Source of the DNA: Streptomyces capillispiralis
Lineage (GTDB): Bacteria > Actinomycetota > Actinomycetes > Streptomycetales > Streptomycetaceae
NCBI RefSeq assembly: GCF_007829875.1
Contig: NZ_VIWV01000001.1
Location: 7,762,001-7,826,000, forward strand
DNA length: 64,000 bases
Direction of reading: 5' to 3'
Part shown: piece by piece, positions 1 through 9,561 of the stretch
How positions within the stretch are numbered: position 1 is the first letter of the stretch
Layout: each line of letters starts with the position of its first letter
Notes under the pieces: model-generated
What the model was told of the DNA's origin: nothing
What the model saw: only the letters and a program-made list of their open reading frames with translations
Databases searched by the model: none
Translations under genes and position numbers: made by a program

Positions 1-347
1 CCCTGGTGGCCAGCCATGGTACGGCCGGGCGCGGTTGACCGTTTCTTCTGAACGCCCCCCGGTTGACGTTCCCGTGCGACGCCGGAGAGCCGGCGACGCC
101 TCGTGCGCGTTGTGTGCCCGCCATTGACAAGAGAGGCGTGAGCCGGAAGCTTCAGTGCAGGAGCCGCAAGAAACAAACGAGGCGACGCAAAAGCCGTACT
201 GGTACATGGCATTCCGTGGCAGACGCTCCGTCGGCTGCCACGGCCCGGCCACCCCGACGCGTACCCACGAGGGCTCCTTCCTGCTCCGCCGTACCTCCCG
301 CGCACCGCCCCACCACGCCCCAGCACCCGCCGTGGAACGAGGACTTC
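1..347. other. Non-coding leader upstream of the GH87 gene
   Basis: No gene is supported here. Reading frames cross the stretch, but their composition is unlike secreted-protein coding sequence, and the downstream gene has a convincing signal peptide that starts only at 348. A TTGACA-like hexamer lies near 125, but I see no good -10 box at the right spacing, so no promoter is called. Confidence 0.5.
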
Positions 348-3300
348 ATGAGACGGAAGCGATGCGGCCTGCGAACGATCACCGGCCTGCTCCTGGCCGG
401 CCTGGTCGCCGTCGGTCTCCCCTCCGGCACGGCCGGTGCCGCAGCACCAGCGGCACCCGGCCCCAACCTGGCACTCGGCAGGAGCGCCACCGCCGGCGGC
501 TCCCACGCCGGCCACCCCGCCACCCATGCGACCGACGGGAGCCAGCTCAGCTACTGGGAAGGCCCCGCCGGGTCGTTCCCGCAGTGGATCCGGGTCGACC
601 TCGGCGCCGCCGTGGCGGCCGACCGGGTCGTCCTGAAGCTGCCGACCGGCTGGGAGGCCCGCACCCAGACCCTCACCGTGGAGGGCAGCACCGACGGCTC
701 CGCGTTCACCGCGTTGTCGGGCTCCGCCGCCCACCGCTTCGACCCCGCCGACGGCAACACCGTCACCGTCGGCTTCACCACCCGCCGGATACGTCACATC
801 CAGGTCCGGGTGAGCGCCAACACCGGCTGGAACGCGGCCCAGTTGTCCGAGATCGAGGTCTACGGCGATGACGGCGGCACCCCGCAGCAGCCACCGGCCG
901 ACGGGAGCAACCTGTCGCTCGGCAAACCGATCGAGGCCTCGTCCACAATTCACTCGTTCGTGGCGGCCCACGCCAATGACGGGAGGACGGACACCTACTG
1001 GGAGTCCCACGGCCACCCCGCCACCCTCACCGTCGACCTGGGCGCCGAGGCCGACCTCACCGGTGTGGTCGTCGCACTGAACCCGGACTCCGCCTGGGCC
1101 GAGCGGACCCAGGGCATCGAGGTCCTCGGCCGCGACCGGACCAGCTCCGCCTTCACCTCGCTCAAGGCACTCGCCGACTACACCTTCACCCCCGGCTCCC
1201 GGGGCAACGAGGTCACCATCCCGGTCACCGGCCGCCACGCCGAGGTGCGCCTGCGGTTCACCCACAACTCCAGCGGATACGGCGCCCAGGTCGCCGAGAT
1301 GCGGGTGACCGGAACCGCGGCCCCGCACCCCGACCTGATCGTCTCCGACCTCACCTGGACGCCCGCGTCCCCCACCGAGTCGGATGCCGTCACCGTCCGC
1401 GCGACCGTGCGCAACGCGGGGACCGCCGCGTCCGCCGCCGCCACCGTCGACGTCAGCCTGGAGGGCACCGTCGCGGGCAGCGCCCCCGTCGGCGCGCTCG
1501 CCGCGGGGGCCTCGCAGACCGTCGCCGTGGAGGCCGGCCGGCGCGCCGAGGGCAGTTACACCGTGTCCGCCGTGGTCGACCCGACCGACACCGTCCCCGA
1601 ACAGGACGACACCAACAACAGCCGCACCGGGGCCGACAAGCTGACCGTCGCCCGGAGCCCCGGCCCGGACCTCGAGGTCCGCGCCATCGGCACCAGCCCG
1701 GCGCACCCCGCCGCGGGCGCCCCGGTGTCCTTCACCGTCTCCGTGCACAACCGGGGCACCTCACCCGCCGCCGGTTCCGTCACCCGGCTCGCGGTCGGCG
1801 ACACGACGCTCGACGGAGCGACCGGCGCGCTCGCCGCGGGCGCCACCGCGGAGGTCTCCGTCAGCGGCACCTGGACCGCCACCGCCGGCCCGGCCGTCCT
1901 CACCGCGACGGCGGACGCCACGGACACCGTCGGGGAGACCAACGAGGACAACAACGTCCTCACCCGCTCGATCGTCGTCGGCCGCGGCGCCGCCGTGCCG
2001 TACACCGAGTACGAGGCGGAGGACGGCACCTACCGGGGCACGCTGCTGACCGCCGACGCCAAACGGACCTTCGGGCACACCAACTTCGCCACCGAGTCCT
2101 CCGGACGCCGGTCGGTCCGGCTCGACAGCACCGGCCAGTACGTGCAGTTCACCTCGGCCGGCCCCACCAACTCCGTCGTCGTGCGCAACTCCGTCCCGGA
2201 CGCCCCGGCCGGCGGCGGCACCGAGGCCACGCTCAGCCTGTACGCCGACGGCCGGTTCGTGCAGAAGATCGGCCTCAGCTCCAAGCACAGCTGGCTGTAC
2301 GGCACCACCGACGCCCCCGAGGGACTCACCAACACCCCGCAGGCGGACGCCCGCCGGCTCTTCGACGAGTCCCACGCGCTGCTCGGCAGGTCCTTCCCCG
2401 CGGGCACCGTCTTCCGGCTGCAGCGCGACACCGACGACACCGCCGCGTTCTACGTCGTCGACCTGATCGACCTGGAACAGGTGGCCCCGCCCGCCGCCAA
2501 GCCGGCCGGATGCGTCTCCCTCACCGAGTACGGGGCCGTCCCCAACGACGGCATCGACGACACCGACGCCCTCCAGCGCGCCGTGACCGACGACCAGAAC
2601 GGACGCATCGACTGCGTGTGGGTCCCGCCGGGCCAGTGGCGCCAGGAGCAGAAGATCCTCACCGACGACCCGCAGAACCGCGGCCCGTACAACCAGGTCG
2701 GCATCCGCGACGTCACCGTCCGCGGCGCCGGCATGTGGCACTCGCAGTTCCACACGCTGACACCACCGCACCAGGCGGGCGGCATCAACCACCCGCACGA
2801 GGGCAACTTCGGCTTCGACATCGACGACAACACCAGGATCTCCGACATCGCGATCTTCGGCTCGGGCACCATCCGCGGCGGCGACGGAGGAGCCGAGGGC
2901 GGCGTCGGCCTCAACGGCCGGTTCGGCAAGAACACCGTGATCAGCAACGTGTGGATCGAACACGCCAACGTCGGCGTCTGGGTCGGCCGCGACTACAGCG
3001 ACATCCCCGAACTCTGGGGCCCCGCCGACGGACTGCGGTTCAGCGGCATGCGCATCCGCGACACCTACGCGGACGGCGTCAACTTCGCCAACGGAACACG
3101 CAACTCCGTGGTGGAGAACTCCTCGCTGCGCAACACCGGTGACGACGCGCTCGCGGTATGGGCGAGCAAGTACGTCAAGGACCCCGCCGTCGACATCGGC
3201 CACGACAACCACTTCCGCAACAACACCGTCCAACTGCCCTGGCGGGCCAACGGCATCGCCGTCTACGGCGGCCACGGCAACACCATCGAGAGCAACCTGA

Positions 3301-3725
3301 TCCACGACACCATGAACTACCCGGGCATCATGCTGGCGACCGACCACGACCCGCTGCCCTTCTCCGGGCAGACGCTCGTCGCCGACAACGGCCTGTACCG
3401 CACCGGCGGCGCCTTCTGGAACGAGGACCAGGAGTTCGGGGCCATCACCCTGTTCGCCCAGGGCCCCGACATCCCGGGAGTGGTGATCCGCGACACCGAC
3501 ATCCACGACTCGACCTACGACGGCATCCAGTTCAAGTCGGGCGGCGGCGCGGTCCCGGACGCCCGGATCACCGGCGTCACCATCGGCGAGTCCACCAACG
3601 GGTCGGGCATCCTCGCCATGGGCGGGGCCCGCGGCAGCGCCACCCTGACGGACGTCACCATCACCGGTTCGGCCGAAGGGGACGTGGTGATCGAACCCGG
3701 TTCGCAGTTCGTGATCAACCGGTAG
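348..3725 (+). CDS. Secreted GH87 alpha-1,3-glucanase / mycodextranase-like enzyme
   Basis: Predicted 1125-residue secreted endo-glucanase acting on alpha-1,3-glucan (fungal wall or bacterial mutan). The reading frame is open further upstream, but ATG 348 begins a classical signal peptide (MRRKR, a hydrophobic stretch, then AGAAAP), so that start is chosen. Domain order: two discoidin-like F5/8-C modules (about 35-170 and 185-325), two CARDB Ig-like modules (about 330-435 and 440-550), a CBM35-like module opening with YEAEDG (about 553-715), then a right-handed beta-helix catalytic region (about 720-1125). Asp909 (in YADGVNF) and Asp932/Asp933 (in TGDDAL) show the D...DD spacing of the three catalytic aspartates reported for GH87 enzymes, to my recollection. 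Family assignment is by motif and fold. Activity on dextran rather than alpha-1,3-glucan is possible. Confidence 0.85.
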   Translation: MRRKRCGLRTITGLLLAGLVAVGLPSGTAGAAAPAAPGPNLALGRSATAGGSHAGHPATHATDGSQLSYWEGPAGSFPQWIRVDLGAAVAADRVVLKLPTGWEARTQTLTVEGSTDGSAFTALSGSAAHRFDPADGNTVTVGFTTRRIRHIQVRVSANTGWNAAQLSEIEVYGDDGGTPQQPPADGSNLSLGKPIEASSTIHSFVAAHANDGRTDTYWESHGHPATLTVDLGAEADLTGVVVALNPDSAWAERTQGIEVLGRDRTSSAFTSLKALADYTFTPGSRGNEVTIPVTGRHAEVRLRFTHNSSGYGAQVAEMRVTGTAAPHPDLIVSDLTWTPASPTESDAVTVRATVRNAGTAASAAATVDVSLEGTVAGSAPVGALAAGASQTVAVEAGRRAEGSYTVSAVVDPTDTVPEQDDTNNSRTGADKLTVARSPGPDLEVRAIGTSPAHPAAGAPVSFTVSVHNRGTSPAAGSVTRLAVGDTTLDGATGALAAGATAEVSVSGTWTATAGPAVLTATADATDTVGETNEDNNVLTRSIVVGRGAAVPYTEYEAEDGTYRGTLLTADAKRTFGHTNFATESSGRRSVRLDSTGQYVQFTSAGPTNSVVVRNSVPDAPAGGGTEATLSLYADGRFVQKIGLSSKHSWLYGTTDAPEGLTNTPQADARRLFDESHALLGRSFPAGTVFRLQRDTDDTAAFYVVDLIDLEQVAPPAAKPAGCVSLTEYGAVPNDGIDDTDALQRAVTDDQNGRIDCVWVPPGQWRQEQKILTDDPQNRGPYNQVGIRDVTVRGAGMWHSQFHTLTPPHQAGGINHPHEGNFGFDIDDNTRISDIAIFGSGTIRGGDGGAEGGVGLNGRFGKNTVISNVWIEHANVGVWVGRDYSDIPELWGPADGLRFSGMRIRDTYADGVNFANGTRNSVVENSSLRNTGDDALAVWASKYVKDPAVDIGHDNHFRNNTVQLPWRANGIAVYGGHGNTIESNLIHDTMNYPGIMLATDHDPLPFSGQTLVADNGLYRTGGAFWNEDQEFGAITLFAQGPDIPGVVIRDTDIHDSTYDGIQFKSGGGAVPDARITGVTIGESTNGSGILAMGGARGSATLTDVTITGSAEGDVVIEPGSQFVINR

Positions 3726-3784
3726 CGCCGTCCTCGCGCGGTACTCCGTCCGGCGGGCCCGTACTCCACCCGGGGTGCGGGTCC

Positions 3785-3823
3785 GTCACCCGGACGGGCG
3801 CCCGGCGCGGGCGTCCGGGTGAC
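3785..3823 (+). terminator. Strong hairpin terminator after the GH87 gene
   Basis: A perfect 12-bp inverted repeat (GTCACCCGGACG and its reverse complement) closes a 15-nt GC-rich loop about 60 bp after the GH87 stop. There is no U-tract, as is usual in Streptomyces. It separates the GH87 gene from the following lipoprotein gene. Confidence 0.6.
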
Positions 3824-3919
3824 GGGGGACCGTGCGCCGGGCGCGCGCAGACGGGGGACTTCCCCGGACTCGCGCGGGGAGCCGAGGCGTTTCGCGGAAG
3901 TCGAAGCCAGGCTGAGTGC

Positions 3920-4825
3920 ATGGCTTCATCGATCCCCCGCCCGCTCCGCTCGCGGCACCGCGCTCCGTCCCGGGCCGGCCGACGGGCCGGCGCCCTCCTC
4001 CGCGCGGCGGCGCCGGCCGCCGTCCTCGTCGTCCTTGCCGTCCTGACCGGCTGCGGGGCGGTCACCGGCACCACGGCGCGGGACGTCCCGGCGGCCACCG
4101 CGCCGGCGGCGGGCCCGCCGGGCACCGCGTACTCCGCGCCGGGCACAGGCGCGTCCGGCACCGCGCCGACGGCCGGTGCGTCCGGCACCGGACAGACCGC
4201 GCAGGGCCGCGTGGGCGCCGGGGCGGAGACCCGGACGCCCGCCCGGATCGCCGGCCTCGGTCCCCGGACGCTGGCGTGGATCCCCGAGAACGCCCGTCAG
4301 GTCCTCGTCGTCACGGGCCGGGGCCGGGACGCCAACCGCTCCGAGGCCGTCCTCCACCAGGACACCGGATCCGGATGGCGGGCGGGCCCGGTGTGGCCAG
4401 CCCGCAACGCCCTCAAGGGCTGGACCGACGACCACCGGGCCGGCGATCTGCGCTCGCCCGTCGGCGTGTTCACCCTCGGCGACGCCGGGGGCCTGCTGCC
4501 CGATCCCGGCACCGAGCTGCCGTACGACCGGTCCGACGGCTTCGCCGTCGGCGGCACCGGGTTCGCGGGGGAGCCGCTGGCCGGGTCCTTCGACTACGTC
4601 GTCGCCATCGACTACAACCGCGTGCCGGGCACCTCACCGCTGGACCTCACCCGCCCCCTCGGCGCCGGCCGGGGCGGCGGCATCTGGCTGCACGTCGACC
4701 ACCAGGGGCCGACCCAGGGCTGTGTGAGCCTCGACAAGCACCACATGAGGGAACTCCTGCGCACCCTGGATCCCGACCTGCACCCGGTGATCGTGATGGG
4801 GGACGCCGCGTCACTCCGCCTGTGA
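3920..4825 (+). CDS. L,D-transpeptidase-family (YkuD) lipoprotein
   Basis: A 301-residue predicted exported lipoprotein of the YkuD fold, which cross-links or otherwise modifies peptidoglycan at the outer membrane face through a catalytic cysteine. The N-terminus is basic, then hydrophobic, ending in lipobox LTGC at about residues 36-39. A low-complexity Ala/Gly/Thr/Pro linker to about residue 100 would span the wall. The C-terminal half carries IWLHVDHQGPTQGCVSL, with the TxGC nucleophile motif. Canonical YkuD enzymes have [S/T]HGC, so a Gln replaces the usual His before Gly-Cys. ATG 3920 is the start that gives the signal peptide; the open frame upstream is not coding. It could be a non-transpeptidase member of the family. 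Confidence 0.75.
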   Translation: MASSIPRPLRSRHRAPSRAGRRAGALLRAAAPAAVLVVLAVLTGCGAVTGTTARDVPAATAPAAGPPGTAYSAPGTGASGTAPTAGASGTGQTAQGRVGAGAETRTPARIAGLGPRTLAWIPENARQVLVVTGRGRDANRSEAVLHQDTGSGWRAGPVWPARNALKGWTDDHRAGDLRSPVGVFTLGDAGGLLPDPGTELPYDRSDGFAVGGTGFAGEPLAGSFDYVVAIDYNRVPGTSPLDLTRPLGAGRGGGIWLHVDHQGPTQGCVSLDKHHMRELLRTLDPDLHPVIVMGDAASLRL

Positions 4826-4848
4826 ACGGCCCCCGGATTCCCGGACCG

Positions 4849-6024
4849 TCACAGGAACCGGCGCAGCGGCACGACCGCCGCCTCGCGCAGCCGCCGGGTC
4901 ACCGGGCGCCGCCGCCAGCGCGCGGGGTCGACGGGCTCACCCGCGCGGCGGTCCTCGTCGAAGTCACGGTCGAGGGCGGCCGTGAACTCGGCGTCGAGCA
5001 CGGCCAGCATGACCTCCTCGTCGTGCTCCATCGACCGCCGGTTGAAGTTGGTGGAGCCGATCAGCGAGGCCACGCCGTCGACCGTGACGATCTTCGTGTG
5101 GAGCATGGTCGGCTGGTACTCGCGTATCTCGACGCCCGCGTCGAGCAGGGTGCCGTAGTGCCGCTGTCCGGCGATCCTGCACACCCTCTGGTCGGTGTGC
5201 GGCCCGGGCAGCAGGATCTCCACGCGCACGCCCCGGCGGGCGGTGTCCGCGAGCAGCCCGACGAAGTACGCGTCGGGGGCGAAGTAGGCGGTGGACAGGC
5301 GGAAGCGCTCCTCCGCCGAGGTCAGCACGATGCGCATCAGCGTCTGCATGTCCTGCCAGCCGAAACCCGCCGAGCCGCGCACCACCTGCACGGTGGCCCG
5401 CCCGGGCTGCTCGTGCTCGGTGAACCGGTCGCGCTCGTCGTACAGGGTGTCGTGGCACTCCGCCCAGTTCTGCGCGAACGCGGCGGCGATGCCGTCCACG
5501 GCCGGACCGCGCACCCGTACGTGCGTGTCACGCCATTCACCCGGGGTGCGGGCGTCGCCGCACCACTCCTCGGCGATGCCCACCCCGCCGGTGAACGCGG
5601 TGCGTTCGTCGACGACCAGGGCCTTGCGGTGGCAGCGGTGGTTCTGCTTGAACGGCGACAGGTGCAGCGGTTTGCGGAACCAGGCGATCTGCACGCCGGC
5701 GGCGTCCATGGCGTCGAGCAGGTCCTGCTCTATCTCCATCGCGCCGAACCCGTCGAGCAGCAGACGCACCCGCAGTCCGGCGCGGGCCCGGTCGGCCAGG
5801 GCCCGCGCGAACTCCTGCGCGATGGCGCCCTTCCAGTAGACGAACGTCATCATGTCGACGGTGTGTTCCGCCCCGCGGATCGCCTCGAGCATCGCGGGGA
5901 AGATCGCGTCGCCGTTGCGCAGCGGCACGATTTCGTTGCCTTCGGTGGCGGCGATGCCGAGCAGCCGCTCCAGGCGTCTTCGCAGCCGCTGCTCACGCAG
6001 GTCCGCCCTGTTCGCGGTGGTCAT
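4849..6024 (-). CDS. Phospholipase D family protein, cardiolipin synthase-like
   Basis: A 391-residue enzyme with two HKD motifs, HRKALVVD (about residue 135) and HTKIVTVD (about residue 305), each followed by a Gly/Ser-rich strand (TGG and IGSTNFNRRS) as in phospholipase D and ClsA/ClsB enzymes. The likely reaction is phosphatidyl transfer to phosphatidylglycerol to make cardiolipin at the membrane. No N-terminal membrane helix is seen, unlike ClsA, so it resembles the soluble ClsB/YbhO type. Its ATG overlaps the stop of the upstream DUF6328 gene by four bases (ATGA), implying translational coupling and a shared membrane-related job. Confidence 0.8.
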   Translation of the reverse strand: MTTANRADLREQRLRRRLERLLGIAATEGNEIVPLRNGDAIFPAMLEAIRGAEHTVDMMTFVYWKGAIAQEFARALADRARAGLRVRLLLDGFGAMEIEQDLLDAMDAAGVQIAWFRKPLHLSPFKQNHRCHRKALVVDERTAFTGGVGIAEEWCGDARTPGEWRDTHVRVRGPAVDGIAAAFAQNWAECHDTLYDERDRFTEHEQPGRATVQVVRGSAGFGWQDMQTLMRIVLTSAEERFRLSTAYFAPDAYFVGLLADTARRGVRVEILLPGPHTDQRVCRIAGQRHYGTLLDAGVEIREYQPTMLHTKIVTVDGVASLIGSTNFNRRSMEHDEEVMLAVLDAEFTAALDRDFDEDRRAGEPVDPARWRRRPVTRRLREAAVVPLRRFL

Positions 6025-6578
6025 GCGGCGTCCTCACCGTCCGGGCGCCGGGCGGCACGCCGGCGCAGCCACAGGGGGAGGGCGTACCAGGACAGCGCGA
6101 ACCACAGCATGACCGCACCGGCGAGCAGTTCGGACAGCAGGCCGGGGACGACGACGTGCAGGATGAGCAGGAGCGTGCAGCCGATCGTCAGCGCCATCAG
6201 CACCATGCCGCACATCATGAGCCGGTGTGCGACCTCCACCATCTCGTCCTTCATCCGCTGACCGGAGAGGAAGCGGTGGAGGGACACCGGCGCTATCAGG
6301 GACGCGGTGGCCAACGCCCCGAGCACCACGGTGATGACGTAGACGACATGGGCGAAGGTGCCGAGGTCCCTGAAGTGCTGCGTGAAGGCCACGCTCAGCA
6401 GGAAACCGAAGAGGATCTGCACACCGGTCTGCGCGACCCGCGTCTCCTGCATGATCTCGTTCCACCTGCGGTTCACGCGTTCCCGCGGCGTCTCCGGGGA
6501 TTCCCGGTCGTCGTCGTCCGGCCCCGGGCGGGACCGTCCTGGACCGGACCGCTCCGCCGCTTGTGTCGTCATGGCCAT
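6021..6578 (-). CDS. DUF6328 integral membrane protein
   Basis: A 185-residue membrane protein with four clear hydrophobic segments (around ILFGFLLSVAF, VVLGALATASLI, MVLMALTIGCTLLL and LLAGAVMLWFALSWY), preceded by a charged cytoplasmic N-terminus rich in Arg, Asp and Pro. It matches the actinobacterial DUF6328 pattern (RWNEIMQETRVAQTG). Start: ATG 6578 is preceded by GGGAGG at good spacing, whereas the in-frame GTG at 6593 would place that ribosome site inside the gene. It overlaps the PLD gene downstream by four bases and probably forms a two-gene operon with it. Function unknown. Confidence 0.75.
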   Translation of the reverse strand: MAMTTQAAERSGPGRSRPGPDDDDRESPETPRERVNRRWNEIMQETRVAQTGVQILFGFLLSVAFTQHFRDLGTFAHVVYVITVVLGALATASLIAPVSLHRFLSGQRMKDEMVEVAHRLMMCGMVLMALTIGCTLLLILHVVVPGLLSELLAGAVMLWFALSWYALPLWLRRRAARRPDGEDAA

Positions 6579-6665
6579 CGAGTTCCTCCCCACGTCCGGT
6601 CACTCCTTGTGCCCCGCCCGGGCATATGCATGCCGAGCGGCCCCGGCGGGGCGGGAGGCCGCGGG

Positions 6666-8129
6666 TCAGGGGGCGATCCCGACCCCCTCGACACGGCTCC
6701 AGGACTTCTCCTGCGCCGCCGTCATGGCCGGCCACGTGGTACCGCCCGGACGCGGCGCGACGCGTGAGGCGTACGAGGACGGCCGGTAGTCCGGGTCGTA
6801 GAAGCATCCGGTGGCGTAGGCGCGGTCGAAGACGGCGCAAGCCGCCGCGACCGACCGCGGTGTCGGCCGGTCACCGGTGCGCACCCAGCGGTCCAGTGCA
6901 GCGAGGGAGCCCGCGTACTCCGCGTCGCTCAGCGCGCTGTGCTCGTGCTCGTCGGTGAACGTCTGCACCAGGTTGCGGTCCCGGTGTGCGCCCGCCAGCG
7001 CGTCGCGGTAGGCGGCCTCGTGCTCGACGAAGGCGGTGGGGTCGTCGATGGCGTGCAGCGTCAGGACCGGGATCTTCACCTTGCCGGTGAGGTCACTGTC
7101 GTAGGACAGGTCGCGCACGGCCGTCGGATCGGCGGTGAACCGCTCCACCCCCGCGTTCAGCGCCTCGTCGTCGTGCGAACCGGAGTACCGCACGCCCTCG
7201 TTGGTGAACGGATTGCGGTCGCCCAGCCGCTTGTGCACGATGTCGCGGAACGTGAAGACCGAGAAGCGCAGGTGCGACTCCAGCGTGCGCTCGGGGATGC
7301 GGGTGACGGCGAGGATGTCGTCCAGGTTGCGCTGCTGCGACGCGGTGCGCTCCTCGGGGGGCGAGGCGTGTCCCGTGCACTCCTGGAGCCGGGCGCGCAG
7401 CCCGGCCGTGGTCAGCGTCGAGCTGGGCCGCAGGCCCTGCCACAGCGGGTACTGCGGCTCGGTGGGGCGCGGCAGGTTCCGGCAGTAGTACTGGTAGACG
7501 ACGCGCAGGTCGACCCGGTAGTCGTAGCCCCGGGAGCCGCCGCCGAGGACCCCGTTGGTGAGCAGGGCGCCGTCGTAGGGGCCGTCCGCCCCGCCGTACG
7601 TCTCCACGACCTTGGCGGCCACGTTGCCGCCCCAGGACTGGCCGTGGACGTACGTCCGCCGCGGCCCGCCGAACTCCTCGGTGAACAGGCGGCGCAGGTT
7701 CTCGGTGTCGGCCGCGGCCATCCGGGTGCCGTAGCCGCCCCGGCGGTACGACGAGCCGGCCCAGGCGTATCCCTGGTCCACCATGACCTGCCACCGCTCC
7801 AGGTCACCGGTGCTGCGCTCGGGGTCCGACGCGTCACCGAGGTCGGGGCCGCCGTGGGCGTGGACGACGAGCGACCTGTTCCAGTCGTCGGGGATGGCGA
7901 TGGTGTAGTACGCGCCGTTGGTGTCCCGGCCGGTGTAGCAGGTGGCCTTGCCGTCGAGGCCGGACGGGCAGGCGACGGGGGCCGGTCCCGCGCTCTCGGC
8001 GCCTACGGCCGGCGCCTGGGTGAGGGAGCCGGCGACGGCGGCGGCCAGACACAGGGCGACCGCCCGCCACCGGCCTCGCCGGGCACGCGACGATCGGGGA
8101 ACGCGGGGGACATGACGGGATCTGTTCAA
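6666..8129 (-). CDS. Secreted alpha/beta-hydrolase
   Basis: About 487 residues, exported. The N-terminus is Arg-rich (a run of RR pairs), then a hydrophobic core ending in AVGAESAGP, a signal peptide. The alpha/beta-hydrolase fold shows an oxyanion HGG motif (HAHGGPDLG), nucleophile elbow GQSWGG, an Asp in LHAIDDP and a late His in DEHEHSALS, giving a plausible Ser-Asp-His triad. It could be an esterase, peptidase or polyester hydrolase; the sequence does not settle the substrate. Start: TTG 8129 has AGGAG seven bases upstream. An ATG at 8165 is in frame but has no visible ribosome site, so the N-terminus is uncertain by 12 residues. Confidence 0.7.
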   Translation of the reverse strand: MNRSRHVPRVPRSSRARRGRWRAVALCLAAAVAGSLTQAPAVGAESAGPAPVACPSGLDGKATCYTGRDTNGAYYTIAIPDDWNRSLVVHAHGGPDLGDASDPERSTGDLERWQVMVDQGYAWAGSSYRRGGYGTRMAAADTENLRRLFTEEFGGPRRTYVHGQSWGGNVAAKVVETYGGADGPYDGALLTNGVLGGGSRGYDYRVDLRVVYQYYCRNLPRPTEPQYPLWQGLRPSSTLTTAGLRARLQECTGHASPPEERTASQQRNLDDILAVTRIPERTLESHLRFSVFTFRDIVHKRLGDRNPFTNEGVRYSGSHDDEALNAGVERFTADPTAVRDLSYDSDLTGKVKIPVLTLHAIDDPTAFVEHEAAYRDALAGAHRDRNLVQTFTDEHEHSALSDAEYAGSLAALDRWVRTGDRPTPRSVAAACAVFDRAYATGCFYDPDYRPSSYASRVAPRPGGTTWPAMTAAQEKSWSRVEGVGIAP

Positions 8130-8496
8130 GGCGCGGCTCCTGGTTCGTGGCGCATTCCTGCGCATGGGCCGGGATGCTAGGAAGGGCCGGCGCCGAGGGC
8201 CATGGGGACGGCGGTTGCGTTCATACTGTTCGGCCGGCCGAGGACGGGACCGAGCCCTCGCTGCCGTACGCGGACCCCTGCCTGCTGGAGGGCATCCTGC
8301 GGGTTCCGCGGCCGTGGGACGTCGACCGGGCGCTCGGCGTCCCGACGGGCCTGAGCCGCGAGGCCGCGGACGTCGAGGGGGCCTCGGATGCTCGGGGATC
8401 CGGATGGACAGGGGGCCCGGCGGCGCAGCAGCGGGCCGGCGCCCCGCGGACGCCGCGGGGCCGGGCCCGGACGTCCCGTCGCCCCGGACGGTCACC
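8130..8496. other. Gap without a supported gene
   Basis: About 370 bases between the hydrolase start and the MASE1 gene end. Open frames cross it in several phases, but none has a ribosome site plus protein-like composition. I see no repeat or strong hairpin. It probably holds the promoter of the hydrolase gene. Confidence 0.4.
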
Positions 8497-9531
8497 TCAC
8501 CCGTCGTCCGCCTCCCGGCGCCGGCCGCCCTCCTCGCGAGGCAGGCGGCCCGCCGCGGATTCCCCCGCCGTCAGATGCTCCAGCACCTCGACGAGTTCCT
8601 GGCAGGCGCGCTCGATGGAGCGCCGGGTGTTGCGCTGCTCGGCGATCACGGCGGACAGCAGCAGGGCGGTCAGCGCCATCGCCCCGTTGAAGGCCTGGAG
8701 GTTGATCATGATCTCCACCTCGGACAGGGCCTCGAACGGCCCGGCCCGGTCGGTCGCCGCAAGGGTGGCCAGGACGGAGGCGTACAGGGCGCACATCATG
8801 CTGCCGGCGAGCTGGAACCGCAGGGCGGCCCAGATCAGCAGCGGATAGACGGAGAACAGCACACTGGCCGGGCTGTGCGTCGCCAGGGGCACGAGACCGC
8901 CCGTGATCAGCGTCAGCCCCGCCGCCTCCTTCCACCGCGACCAGCGCACCGGGGCACGCAGGCCGCGGAGCACGAGCAGCAGCGGGGTGACGAGCAGGAC
9001 ACCCATCGCGTCGCCCACCCACCAGGCCAGCCACACCCCCCAGAAGCCCTCCCCCGGGAGGTCGCCCGTGGCGACGAGCAGGCCCACCCCGACGGACGAG
9101 CTGATCAGCATGGCGCCGAAGGCGGCGAGGAAGACCAGGGCGAGGCAGTCCCGTAAGCGGGTGAGATCGGTGCGGAAGCCCACCCCGCGCAACAGGAGGT
9201 ACCCGCACACGGGCGCGGCGGTGTTGCCCGCGAGGACGCCCAGCGAGGACGGCCGCAGCGTGGTGAGGTGCATGAGGACGAGCAGGGCGCCCAGCGCGAT
9301 CCCCGCCCAGCAGCGCAGTCCGCGGATCAGCAGACAGGCGACCGCCACCCCCGTGGGCGGCCAGATGGGCGAGACCACGGCCCCGCCGACGGTCAGGTCA
9401 CGCAGCAGCCCGAGCCGGCCGCCCGCGTAGTAGCAGGCGGCGACCACCAGCGTCTCGAGCGTGAAGACGACTGGTGTGCGCAGATGCTGGCCGGCCACCA
9501 CACAGGCCATCAGACACCGGGGCCGCCGCAC
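8497..9531 (-). CDS. MASE1-domain membrane protein
   Basis: A 344-residue integral membrane protein. About eight hydrophobic segments cover residues 20-290 and carry the MASE1-like signature (GGAVVSPIWPPTGVAVACLL and WVGDAMGVLLVTPLLL). MASE1 is a sensory membrane module usually fused to kinase, GGDEF or phosphatase domains. Here it is followed only by a charged helical tail (about 295-344) with no output domain. The gene directly upstream on the same strand encodes a SpoIIE-type phosphatase, so the two may act as sensor and effector on separate chains (inference). The start is uncertain: GTG 9531 or ATG 9510. Confidence 0.75.
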   Translation of the reverse strand: MRRPRCLMACVVAGQHLRTPVVFTLETLVVAACYYAGGRLGLLRDLTVGGAVVSPIWPPTGVAVACLLIRGLRCWAGIALGALLVLMHLTTLRPSSLGVLAGNTAAPVCGYLLLRGVGFRTDLTRLRDCLALVFLAAFGAMLISSSVGVGLLVATGDLPGEGFWGVWLAWWVGDAMGVLLVTPLLLVLRGLRAPVRWSRWKEAAGLTLITGGLVPLATHSPASVLFSVYPLLIWAALRFQLAGSMMCALYASVLATLAATDRAGPFEALSEVEIMINLQAFNGAMALTALLLSAVIAEQRNTRRSIERACQELVEVLEHLTAGESAAGRLPREEGGRRREADDG

Positions 9532-9561
9532 AGGCGAGGCGGGGCGGGCGGACCTGCGGCC

